64,000 nt of DNA from Pedobacter miscanthi (GTDB taxonomy: Bacteria > Bacteroidota > Bacteroidia > Sphingobacteriales > Sphingobacteriaceae): positions 1-64,000 of the forward strand of contig NZ_QNQU01000030.1 in NCBI RefSeq assembly GCF_003315595.1. Reading direction: 5' to 3'. Both the position numbers and the translations under genes were made by a program. The notes below the pieces were generated by a model. The model saw nothing but the letters and a program-made list of their open reading frames with translations, was not told the origin of the DNA and searched no databases. This document shows positions 33,455 to 42,283 of this stretch, piece by piece (position 1 is the first letter of the stretch; each line of letters begins with the position of its first letter).

Positions 33455-33790
33455 ATGCGCTAAGCGGATAGCGATTGGCGATTGGCGTCTCAGATAAAAC
33501 CCGTCATTGCGAACTGAAGCGTTGATTGTGGGATAGCGTGAAGCAATCTCTTGCATATAAGCTTAATTTTATTAGATCCTGAAACAAGTTCAGGAGGACG
33601 GCACTCGGGAAAAGTGGATGACCAGTGAAGATCTGGAGAGAGTTTGGGAACGTTAATCAAATTTAATAACATGAAGTTTGGCGCTAAGCGATTGGCGGCT
33701 GGCGAAGAATCAACCAATTTTCAGTTGGTAGTTTGCAATTACCAATGAACAAATGACGAATGAACAAATGAACCAATAATATTGTAAAAA
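33455..33790. repeat. Gene-free mosaic of dispersed repeat words
   Basis: The gap holds pieces of several repeat families: GCGATTGGCGATTGGCG (33473), CGTCATTGCGAACTGAAGCG and GTGAAGCAATCTC (33505-33555, reverse of the ATTGCTTCA element), TCCTGAAACAAGTTCAGGA (hairpin near 33572), GGCGCTAAGCGATTGGCG (33680) and ACCAATGAACAAATGACGAATG (33740). No gene is visible. The promoter of the following gene should lie in the last 60 bases. Confidence 0.5.
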
Positions 33791-33869
33791 AATGTTAAAC
33801 CTCCCCACAATTTAGGCGCTATCTTTATAATTGGATATATTTACGGGCTTAGCATTTAATAACCAATCC

Positions 33870-36596
33870 ATGAAGATTTTTAGACTATCTTTTATTATAC
33901 TTTCTCTTTTATCAGCGCTCAGTTTCTCTTCTTCGGCCCAAACCGATACGATAAGTATAAATAGCATCATTACCAAAACCAATAAGGTTTTATCCGATTA
34001 TCCGGCCGAAAAAATTTACCTTCATTTCGATAAACCTTATTATGCCATTGCCGATACCGTTTGGTTTAAGGCTTATGTTACCGAAAACCAGAATTTCTTA
34101 TCGGGGATCAGCAAAATCATTTATGTAGATGTAATCAACCAGAACGATTCGCTCATCCAGACTTTAAAATTACCCATCGCCGGTGGTTTTGCCTATGGCA
34201 ATTTCCCCCTGGATCAGGTAAATTATAAACAGGGCAATTACCACATCAGGGCTTATACCTTATGGATGCTCAACGGAGAAGATCCGGCCTATTTTAATAA
34301 AACATTTTATGTGGGCGAAGCCATTGATAAGGAAGTAAAAACACACATTACCTATAAAAACACTTCAACGGATAAGTTAGAAAAAATTGATGCCAGGGTA
34401 CAGTTTAAAGATGCCAATAATAAACCTTATGCCAATAAAAATGTAACCTGGCAGGTGGTTACCAGTTACACGGTAATTGCCAAAGGCAGGGGCACCACAG
34501 ATGCCAACGGTTATTTAACCATTGCCATGAGCAATGCCCAAAAAGCTGAATATCAACTACAGAAAGGTGAATTGATTACCAGCATCAATACTACCGATAA
34601 AGATTTAGCAACAAACTCATTCCCACTTAAAAACGCCATTTTAAGCAAAGATTTTCAGTTTTTTCCTGAAGGGGGAAGCTTGGTTGCTGGTTTAACCAAT
34701 AAAGTAGCCTTTAAAGCCATTAAAAGTGATGGTTTAGGTATCAGTTCTAAGGGTACCGTAACTGATAGTGATGGTAAAACAGTAGCTACTTTTATTGCGC
34801 AGCATTTGGGTATGGGCAGCTTTAACCTGGCTGCAGAAACAGGAAAAACCTATAAGGCCGCAGTTACTTATGCCGATGGAACCACGCAAACCTACAACCT
34901 GCCTGCTGTAGTGGCAAATGGCGTTGCGGTAAATATCGATAATACCAATGCAGATCAGATTGCAATAAAAATAGCGGCCAACGACGCTTTTTTTCAGGAG
35001 TACCAGGGTAAAAAGCTTTATTTAATTGCACAGAGTAAAGGTGTTATCTGTTATGGTGCACAAACCACCTTATCGAACAAAGAATACAACAGCACTGTAC
35101 TGAAATCGAAATTTCCGAACGGAATTGCCCAGTTCACCTTGTTTAACGAATTTGGCAAACCTTTAAGCGAAAGACTGGTTTTTGTTCAACATAAAAACAC
35201 CATGGCTGTAGCGCTAACCACTGCGGCACCTGCTTATGGTGTTAAGAAAAAGGTAAAGATCAATGTAGCAGCCAAAAAAGATGGCACACCTGTGGAGGGG
35301 AGTTTCTCGGTAGCTGTCGTGGACGAAACCAAAGTACCATCAAACGAAGATGCAACCAGTACCATTTTAACAGGCTTGTTGTTAAGCAGCGATGTTAAGG
35401 GATATATCGAAAAAGCGAATTATTACTTTAATGCACCGGATGCTAAAAAAAATGCCGATCTGGATGTGTTACTGCTTACCCAGGGTTACCGCAGCTTTAA
35501 GTACAGCGATATTATTGCCAATAAGTTACCTAAAATAGATTTTTTACCTGAGCAGGGTATCGAAGTTTCCGGTATTTTACGCCAGAATAATGGTATTCCG
35601 GTTAGAAAAGGTGCTTTACTATTGAGTATTCCTGATAAACGTTTCAATTTAGAGGGGACTACCGATCCTGTCGGAAATTTTAAATTCCCTAACCTGGTAT
35701 TTAACGATTCGTCGAAAGTTACCGTTACCGCCAAGTACAATGTGAACTATAAAAACATGACCCTTAGCATAAACGGCACGCCAACACCTACATTAACCAG
35801 AAATTTCAGCGCTGCAGAAGAAGTTTTAAATATCGACAGCACTTTAAACACTTACCTGGATAACAGCAAAAGACAATATGCTTATCTGCACACCTTAAAA
35901 GATGTAAACATTAAGGCTGCTGTGGTACCGAAAGTAAGCCATAAAGATTATCCAGCATTAAGCGGACTTAGCCAGATGGCGGATCACGAAATTAGTGGCG
36001 ACAGGTTAAAAGGCTGTGGACTTTTAATTAACTGTTTGCAGGGCATGCTTGCCGGAGTAACCTTTGTTGATAACAATTTTTATGTAAGCAGGGATTATAA
36101 TCAGGGCAAAAAGATCCCGATGGGTATTTTTATCAATGGAATGAACGTTGACGTAAACCAGATCAATACACTTGATGCCAACCAGATCGAATCAATTGAG
36201 GTATTTTTAAGAGATGACCTGGGTTTGGTTAACCGTGCAAATAATGTAAATGGTGTAATTGTATTTAACCAGAAAAAAGCACCAAAGGGAACCAAAATTT
36301 CGAAAGCGCAGTTAATGGATATGCTTCCAAAATATTACGAACTTACTTTCTCTCCGCAGGGTTATAACAAGGAAAAACAGTTCTATTCGCCAAAATACGA
36401 TGTACCTGCAAGCATGAACCGCAACGATTTAAGAACAACCATTTACTGGAACCCTAAAGTAGTAACTGATGCAACCGGAAATACCTCTTTCGAATATTAC
36501 AATGCAGATGGAAAAGGTCAGTACAAAGTGATTATCGAAGGTATTGATGCCAATGGAAATCTAGGAAGATCGGTATTGCGATATACGGTTAAGTAA
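33870..36596 (+). CDS. Exported MG2-domain protein with TonB-plug-like C-terminal module
   Basis: A 908-residue exported protein. I start at MKIFRLSFII, which gives a signal peptide ending at SSSAQ; an in-frame TTG 13 codons earlier is rejected. Near the N terminus EKIYLHFDKPYYAIADTVW is an MG2 (macroglobulin) domain. Later beta-sandwich domains resemble carboxypeptidase-regulatory folds. Near residues 690-805 a plug-like block appears: LKGCGLLINCLQGMLAGV, IPMGIFINGMNVD and IESIEVFLRDDLG, like the plug of a TonB receptor, but there is no barrel. The end, TDATGNTSFEYYNAD, resembles macroglobulin tails. The role is unknown. Confidence 0.85.
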   Translation: MKIFRLSFIILSLLSALSFSSSAQTDTISINSIITKTNKVLSDYPAEKIYLHFDKPYYAIADTVWFKAYVTENQNFLSGISKIIYVDVINQNDSLIQTLKLPIAGGFAYGNFPLDQVNYKQGNYHIRAYTLWMLNGEDPAYFNKTFYVGEAIDKEVKTHITYKNTSTDKLEKIDARVQFKDANNKPYANKNVTWQVVTSYTVIAKGRGTTDANGYLTIAMSNAQKAEYQLQKGELITSINTTDKDLATNSFPLKNAILSKDFQFFPEGGSLVAGLTNKVAFKAIKSDGLGISSKGTVTDSDGKTVATFIAQHLGMGSFNLAAETGKTYKAAVTYADGTTQTYNLPAVVANGVAVNIDNTNADQIAIKIAANDAFFQEYQGKKLYLIAQSKGVICYGAQTTLSNKEYNSTVLKSKFPNGIAQFTLFNEFGKPLSERLVFVQHKNTMAVALTTAAPAYGVKKKVKINVAAKKDGTPVEGSFSVAVVDETKVPSNEDATSTILTGLLLSSDVKGYIEKANYYFNAPDAKKNADLDVLLLTQGYRSFKYSDIIANKLPKIDFLPEQGIEVSGILRQNNGIPVRKGALLLSIPDKRFNLEGTTDPVGNFKFPNLVFNDSSKVTVTAKYNVNYKNMTLSINGTPTPTLTRNFSAAEEVLNIDSTLNTYLDNSKRQYAYLHTLKDVNIKAAVVPKVSHKDYPALSGLSQMADHEISGDRLKGCGLLINCLQGMLAGVTFVDNNFYVSRDYNQGKKIPMGIFINGMNVDVNQINTLDANQIESIEVFLRDDLGLVNRANNVNGVIVFNQKKAPKGTKISKAQLMDMLPKYYELTFSPQGYNKEKQFYSPKYDVPASMNRNDLRTTIYWNPKVVTDATGNTSFEYYNADGKGQYKVIIEGIDANGNLGRSVLRYTVK

Positions 36597-36823
36597 GACG
36601 GCAGATGGCCTAAATGGAAAATGTAAGATGGATGATGGAATTGGCATTTCGCCCCCTTATCCATCTTACACCTAAATGGAAAATGTAAGATGGATGATGG
36701 AATTGGCATTTCGCCCCCTTATCCATCTTACATCAAACATCATCCGTCAAAATGGAAAAATGTAAGTTGGAATTGGCATTTCGCCCCCTTATCCATTTTA
36801 CATTCTCCATCTTACATCAAACA
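36597..36823. repeat. Three tandem hairpin units (62-76 bp)
   Basis: Three copies start near 36611, 36673 and 36749. Each has AATGGAAAATGTAAGATGG, then AATTGGCATTTCGCCCCCTT and ATCCATCTTACA. The arms GTAAGATGGAT and ATCCATCTTAC can pair in copies one and two. The array separates converging genes (33870-36596 plus, 36824-37780 minus) and might act as a terminator for either. Confidence 0.75.
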
Positions 36824-37780
36824 TTACACCTCAAAAGGTAGTTTTTCTCCCTTTAATCCCGCTACAACATTTTTTACAATAATCTGCGCCATGGCTGCGC
36901 GGGTTTCTTCGGTCGCAGAACCAATATGTGGTAAAACCGCAACGTTTTCCATCGATAACAAGGGATTATCTTTATCCATCGGTTCGGGATTGGTAACATC
37001 TAAACCTGCTCCCCATATTATTTTTTCTTCAAGGGCCTTGATCAGGTCTTTTTCATTGTGAATGCCTCCCCTTGCGGTGTTGATGAAAATGGAATTGGGT
37101 TTCATCTGTGTAAATACATCAAGCGTAAATTTATCTTTGGTGTCGGGTGTGAGTGCGGTATGTACAGAAAGTACATCGCTCAGGGCTAAAAGTTCTTCGA
37201 ACGATACATATCTGGCCCCAATTTCTTTTTCTGCGGCCTCGTTCCGCGAGCGGTTATGATAAATTACCTGCATCCCGTATGCACCTGTACATTTTTTGGC
37301 CATTTCTAAACCAATTTTTCCCATCCCGAAAATACCAAGCGTTTTACCCTGTATCTCGATGCCAAGGTCGGGTGTTGGTTCGTAGTTTTTCCATTCACCT
37401 TTAATGATTTTCTTGTGCGAATAAAAGGCTTTTCGTGATACGGCAAGCATTAATAAAAAAGCAGTATCGGCAGTGGCAGCGCTGAGTACACCTGGTGTAT
37501 TCCCAATTGGGATATTCAATGCTTTTGCTGCAGCTACATCAACATTATCGTAGCCTACAGAATGAAGCGCAACCACTTTTAAATGACTACAGGCTTTTAA
37601 AAAAGCAGCATCGATCTTATTCGGCCCTACACTAATCAGTCCATCCTGCCCCTGGCAGGCTTCAATCAGTTCTTCAGGTGTAATCTGTCGGTTTTCTTTC
37701 CATTGGGTAACCGAAATATTATTTTCTTCCAGTTCCTTTAATCCAACCGGAGCAATGTTACCACTTATAAATACTTTCAT
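36824..37780 (-). CDS. D-isomer-specific 2-hydroxyacid dehydrogenase
   Basis: A 318-residue NAD(P)-dependent dehydrogenase that interconverts 2-keto acids and D-2-hydroxyacids, most like glyoxylate/hydroxypyruvate reductases. The dinucleotide site is GIFGMGKIG. Catalytic residues are Arg in INTARGG, Glu in GLDVTNPEPM and His in VAVLPHIGSATEETR. SVGYDNVDVAAAKALNI and TPGVLSAATADTAFLLML are the family's usual blocks. It is the last gene of the long minus-strand series but has a 58-base gap to the DUF4249 gene, so joint transcription is only possible. The specific acid is not decidable. Confidence 0.92.
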   Translation of the reverse strand: MKVFISGNIAPVGLKELEENNISVTQWKENRQITPEELIEACQGQDGLISVGPNKIDAAFLKACSHLKVVALHSVGYDNVDVAAAKALNIPIGNTPGVLSAATADTAFLLMLAVSRKAFYSHKKIIKGEWKNYEPTPDLGIEIQGKTLGIFGMGKIGLEMAKKCTGAYGMQVIYHNRSRNEAAEKEIGARYVSFEELLALSDVLSVHTALTPDTKDKFTLDVFTQMKPNSIFINTARGGIHNEKDLIKALEEKIIWGAGLDVTNPEPMDKDNPLLSMENVAVLPHIGSATEETRAAMAQIIVKNVVAGLKGEKLPFEV

Positions 37781-37838
37781 TTTTGTTTAACAGTAAACCA
37801 TTAATGGTGTTTTAAATCTTCTCAATTAACAGTCAGGG

Positions 37839-38648
37839 TTATTTCACAGTAGCCGAAATTACCTGGTAGGTGTTTGCGCTAAAATAGCCCAGTGCCTGGT
37901 TAGAAATGTTGGAGGTTGGATTAGCCGGTGTGGTACCCTGGTTTGGTCCGCGGTTTGATTGCTGACTTAAAGCATACCAGTAATCGAAAATATTAGAATC
38001 AATGCACTCCATTTCTATTCTAATTTTATCGTTTGAATTTAACTCGTCGCTGTCGTGGTCATTAGTAGGCGGTTTAAAAAATAACTGGATCCTTAAATCA
38101 TTGCCATTTGTTAAACGATCGTTATTTACATAAAAACGTTCTGATAAAACATCGTTTACATACAGGTTAAAATGATAAAAATTGGTTTCGTTTACCGGAT
38201 CCTTTAAAAACACAGCAGCAGTTTTGCGTTCCCTGCCAAAGAAAAAGTTTTTGATTACACCGATCGAGTCCATTTTAACCACATTGGGCATTTTCGAACT
38301 GGCGGTATACGTTTGCCCTTCGGCAGTAACTTTTAAACTATAGGTAACACCCGGCACGCCCTTCATCCTGTTGATATAAGTTCCCGGTGTTGTACCTTCT
38401 TTAAAAACATAACTGTTTCCCTTATTATCGGTTACGGTTACGCTTGCACCCGAAACTTTCGGAAAAACATTAACCTCGGTATAACCGATGGTTTTGCTGA
38501 TCTTAATCTGCTGATCAATCAGCTGATCGTTAATTTTACCTTCTATTACAATCTGCGGATCGGCATTCTCGGTATCGATGGAAATGATTTTTTTGCAACC
38601 GGCAAAACAAAAAGTAAACAGCGAAAAGTATATAATCAGTTTTTTCAT
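37839..38648 (-). CDS. DUF4249 lipoprotein, partner of the adjacent TonB receptor
   Basis: A 269-residue lipoprotein. I start at MKKLIIYFSLF, which gives a leader with lipobox Cys18 (FAGC); a longer reading overlaps the receptor gene. The mature protein is beta-rich with DPQIVIEGKINDQ, GASVTVTDNKGNSYVF and YTASSKMPNV, the pattern of DUF4249. Proteins of this family sit beside TonB receptors and are presumed surface binding or lid subunits. The gene follows the receptor with only four bases between, so they are an operon. The ligand is unknown. Confidence 0.9.
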   Translation of the reverse strand: MKKLIIYFSLFTFCFAGCKKIISIDTENADPQIVIEGKINDQLIDQQIKISKTIGYTEVNVFPKVSGASVTVTDNKGNSYVFKEGTTPGTYINRMKGVPGVTYSLKVTAEGQTYTASSKMPNVVKMDSIGVIKNFFFGRERKTAAVFLKDPVNETNFYHFNLYVNDVLSERFYVNNDRLTNGNDLRIQLFFKPPTNDHDSDELNSNDKIRIEMECIDSNIFDYWYALSQQSNRGPNQGTTPANPTSNISNQALGYFSANTYQVISATVK

Positions 38649-38652
38649 GACT

Positions 38653-40974
38653 TTAAAATTTAAAGTTCCAGGTAATTGACGGAATAAGTCCAAAAAGAGA
38701 AGTTTGCTGGGCAGCAGTTTTACCTGGGTTTTCAGGGTCGGTGATAAACTCGATAGAGTAAGGATTTTTTCTACCCAGTAAGTTATACACCCCAAAATTC
38801 CAGCTCGACTGGTATTTCTTTCCAGGTTTCCCTTCTAAAGTGGCGCTTACATCCAGGCGCATATTATAGGGCATCCGGCCGGCATTTCGCTGGGTGTAAT
38901 AATAAGCCATCTGTCCACCAATGCTATATTTACCTGCCGGATAGGTAACCGCATTACCGGTACTGTAAATAAAGCTCGAAGAAAAGGTCCAGCGTTTGGT
39001 CATATTGTAAATACCCACTACCGAAATATCGTGCGTACGGTCTTGTCTGGCCGGGAAATATTTACCATTATTCAGTTCAGTGAATTTGCGCTCGGTACGC
39101 GATAACGTATAACCTACCCAACCGTTCAGTTTGCCAAATTTCTTCTTAAAAAACAGCTCTAATCCGTAAGCACGACCTACGCCATACAACAATTCAGACT
39201 CTACGTTGGTATTGGCCAATAATTCTGCAGCATTTTTATAATCGATCTGGTTCTGCAGCCATTTGTAATAAACTTCTGCCGAAAGTTCATAATTGTTATC
39301 CTGGATGTTTTTAAAATAACCCAAAGCCACCTGATCGGCAATTTCGGGTTTAATGTTATTGCTGCTCAATACATACTGATCGGTTGGCGAGCTCGAAGTG
39401 GCATTGGTTAAAATGTGTACGTTCTGCGTATTGCGGTTGTAAGAAGCTTTAATGGAGTTTTGCTCATTAAACAGGTAACTTACCGAGAAACGCGGCTCGA
39501 GGTTAAAATAACTTTTATAAAATTTTCCTTTAGCTACATTTTCTGTTGATGTAATATTTCCATCCACGTCGTAGTTGCTAAAATTGCCCGGTCCCATTAA
39601 AGAAAATGCAGCCAAACGCACACCATATAAAAAATTTAAATGTTCGTTAACAGCCCACTCATCAGAAATATAAGCGGCTGATTCAATCCCGTAGCGGCGT
39701 TCCTGCGAAAGCGAATTTACCTGCGAAGCTTCGTCGCTATCAATATCGATAGGAGAAATACGGTGCTGCGTGGCATTTAATCCAAACCTGAGGATATGTT
39801 TATTGCTGAAATACTGAAAATCTTCTTTAAAGTTAAAATCGCGCACCAAAGAAGTGGCTTTAAAGTTGGTGGCATCATTTAACAGCCTAACGGTATAATT
39901 ATAGTTATTGTAAATTAAGGAAGTGTTCGAAAACAAGCGGTCGCTAAAAATGTGGTTTAAGCGGATGGTGGTGGTTACATTGCCCCAATTGTTCTCAAAA
40001 AGATCTTTCACACCAATATTATCTTTCCCAAAATAACCCGAAATATAAATGGTATTCCTGTCGTTTATTTTATAGTTGGCTTTGGCGTTGATATCATAAA
40101 AATTGAGGGTACTACCGTTTACCGTCGAATCGGGCGATGAACGCAGGAACAGATCGATATAAGTACGGCGGAAACTCACCATAAAAGATCCCCTGTCTTT
40201 TACAATCGGGCCTTCGGCTTTTAATCGTGAGGCAATTAGTCCGAGCCCGCCCTGGAATTTAAATTCCTTATTATTCCCATCGTCCATTTTAACATCTAAA
40301 ACGGATGATAAACGGCCGCCATATTGTGCCGGCATGCCCCCTTTGTACAAGCTTACATCTTTAATGGCATCGGCATTAAAAGTAGAGAAAAAACCGAGCA
40401 GGTGTGATGAATTGTAAACCACGGCTTCGTCGAGGATAATCAGGTTCTGATCGGCAGCACCACCACGCACATAAAAACCCGTATTTCCTTCACCTCCCGA
40501 TTTTACACCCGGTAACAACTGTATGGTTTTTAAAATATCCTTTTCGCCCAATAAAACCGGAATAGAATTAAGTGCTTTCATATCTATCCGCTCCAATCCC
40601 ATCTGCGCGCTTTTAACATTTTCATTTTTGCGGTTATTGGCATTTACCGTTACTTCAGCCAAATCATTCGCACTTTTTAACTCCTCGTTTAACTTGATAT
40701 CTTTCGTTAAATTAATGGTTTTTACCACCGAAGGATAACCGGTATAACTTATCGCTACGGTATATGTTCCTTCGGGCTGGGTTAAAGCAAAGTAACCATA
40801 GTTATTGGTAAGGGTGGCTGCTGTTGATGCGCCTGTGATCCTTACGGTGGCACCAATAAGGGTTTCGCCGGTAGCTGCATCGCGGATGGTACCGCTGAGG
40901 GTAAACTTATTTTGTGCAAAAATAGAAGTACTGAAAAAAAGAAGGAATAAAGCTAAGTAGTGTTTTATGAGCAT
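38653..40974 (-). CDS. TonB-dependent outer-membrane receptor (DUF4249-associated)
   Basis: A 773-residue receptor. After a signal peptide ending in IFAQ comes a carboxypeptidase-regulatory domain (TLSGTIRDAATGETLIGA), then the plug (NSIPVLLGEKDILKTIQLLPG, FYVRGGAADQNLIILDEA), then a 22-strand-type barrel to the final Phe, as usual for outer-membrane proteins. Energised by TonB-ExbBD, it should import a scarce substrate. Pairing with DUF4249 is typical in Bacteroidota and differs from the SusC/SusD arrangement upstream. No iron or sugar gene next to it fixes the substrate. Confidence 0.94.
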   Translation of the reverse strand: MLIKHYLALFLLFFSTSIFAQNKFTLSGTIRDAATGETLIGATVRITGASTAATLTNNYGYFALTQPEGTYTVAISYTGYPSVVKTINLTKDIKLNEELKSANDLAEVTVNANNRKNENVKSAQMGLERIDMKALNSIPVLLGEKDILKTIQLLPGVKSGGEGNTGFYVRGGAADQNLIILDEAVVYNSSHLLGFFSTFNADAIKDVSLYKGGMPAQYGGRLSSVLDVKMDDGNNKEFKFQGGLGLIASRLKAEGPIVKDRGSFMVSFRRTYIDLFLRSSPDSTVNGSTLNFYDINAKANYKINDRNTIYISGYFGKDNIGVKDLFENNWGNVTTTIRLNHIFSDRLFSNTSLIYNNYNYTVRLLNDATNFKATSLVRDFNFKEDFQYFSNKHILRFGLNATQHRISPIDIDSDEASQVNSLSQERRYGIESAAYISDEWAVNEHLNFLYGVRLAAFSLMGPGNFSNYDVDGNITSTENVAKGKFYKSYFNLEPRFSVSYLFNEQNSIKASYNRNTQNVHILTNATSSSPTDQYVLSSNNIKPEIADQVALGYFKNIQDNNYELSAEVYYKWLQNQIDYKNAAELLANTNVESELLYGVGRAYGLELFFKKKFGKLNGWVGYTLSRTERKFTELNNGKYFPARQDRTHDISVVGIYNMTKRWTFSSSFIYSTGNAVTYPAGKYSIGGQMAYYYTQRNAGRMPYNMRLDVSATLEGKPGKKYQSSWNFGVYNLLGRKNPYSIEFITDPENPGKTAAQQTSLFGLIPSITWNFKF

Positions 40975-41068
40975 ATTGGCAACTATCTAATTTTAAGATG
41001 GAAACCAAATGTACGAAATCCAAGTCCGTTTAACGGACGATGGATGATTTCTTAGTACAGGCTTGGTT

Positions 41069-42268
41069 TTATTTCTTATTAACGGGATAAATGGCAATAT
41101 GGTGTGACCGCAGCATATAAGCACTTAAATCATTCTTACCTGCCTGCTGAAAAGTAATTAGCTTTGAAGGCTCTTTAGGCATGTGGCAATCGATGCAATT
41201 GGTAGTTAGCGAGCCTTTTGCCAGCGTAGCCTGGCTGTGTTTGGTGGTTTGATGGCAACTGATACAGCGTTGCGAATAGATACTGAGGTTGCCCTTAACA
41301 TTTTCGTGTGTATTGTGGCACGATTGGCAGGTCATGGTTTCGCTTTTGCGGTAGCAGTTACTACCCATCAACATGCTGGTTTGGTTACCGTGCACATCGG
41401 GGTTACCACCTCCAAAACCCACAAAATCCTGGGAGTAATAAGCATCTAAATCATCGCCGGGTTTAAAGCCAAAGACCGATTTCTGCGTTACCAAAGTATT
41501 GCCGGAATGACATACGCCGCAGGCATCCATTTTCTGCTTGCGCGACAGTGTTTTATAAATGGCAATAAATTTAGCGGTTTTTTCTTCAGGATTTTCGGTA
41601 TGAAATACCACATGCTGTTTACCCGGGCCGTGGCAACGCTCGCAATCAATCCCATAAATTATCGATCCGGGCTCCATTTGTTCATCCACAACAAAGGCCG
41701 ATTTTTGGGTTAGCTTTTTATCAACATAAGAACTATGGCACTCCAGGCAACGGCTTGTAATCCCCCTATCGTAATAAAATCTTTCGCGGGGAAAACCAGG
41801 GCTGATGGCCCAATTTCTGATGGCACCAAAATAAGATAAGGGTAATTCGTACATTTTTTTACCCTGCCAATAGGCATAAGTATAAGCCTTTTCGCCAGAA
41901 CCAAACTGGATATCGAATTTTTGGGCACGTACTGCTTTGCCATCCTGGTAAGCGACCTGAAAAATTCCGCTATCCCTTTTTTCGATCACCACTTTTTGAT
42001 GCAGATCGAATATAAAATTATTCGAATCGGGTGCGAACACCTTTAGCAGGGCAGCATCTAACACTGGTTTAGAGGTTAAACCATGTGCACTGTGGGCATA
42101 AGAGTTAGATAAATCTTTATGGCATTTGATACAGGTGGCTGCTCCGGTATAGTCTTCGCCCCTGATATCTTTTGGCAATTGATCGGCAACATTCATACAT
42201 CTTGAAAGGATTACAATAACAACAGCCATTGCCCCTAAAATTAACAGGATTCGTTTTATGCCTTTCAA
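41069..42268 (-). CDS. Seven-heme c-type cytochrome
   Basis: A 399-residue multiheme cytochrome. Seven CxxCH motifs are visible: CIKCH, CLECH, CERCH, CGVCH, CQSCH, CISCH and CIDCH. An N-terminal hydrophobic segment (residues 8-22) anchors or exports it to the periplasm. Spacing and the GPGKQHVVFH and THENVKG segments recall NrfB/c554-type electron carriers, but no reductase partner is adjacent and it lacks a recognisable catalytic heme motif. It starts 15 bases after the GH5 gene on the same strand, so it is probably transcribed with the glucan locus. Its electron donor and acceptor are unknown. Confidence 0.93.
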   Translation of the reverse strand: MKGIKRILLILGAMAVVIVILSRCMNVADQLPKDIRGEDYTGAATCIKCHKDLSNSYAHSAHGLTSKPVLDAALLKVFAPDSNNFIFDLHQKVVIEKRDSGIFQVAYQDGKAVRAQKFDIQFGSGEKAYTYAYWQGKKMYELPLSYFGAIRNWAISPGFPRERFYYDRGITSRCLECHSSYVDKKLTQKSAFVVDEQMEPGSIIYGIDCERCHGPGKQHVVFHTENPEEKTAKFIAIYKTLSRKQKMDACGVCHSGNTLVTQKSVFGFKPGDDLDAYYSQDFVGFGGGNPDVHGNQTSMLMGSNCYRKSETMTCQSCHNTHENVKGNLSIYSQRCISCHQTTKHSQATLAKGSLTTNCIDCHMPKEPSKLITFQQAGKNDLSAYMLRSHHIAIYPVNKK

Positions 42269-42283
42269 GATGTATGTTTTGTT

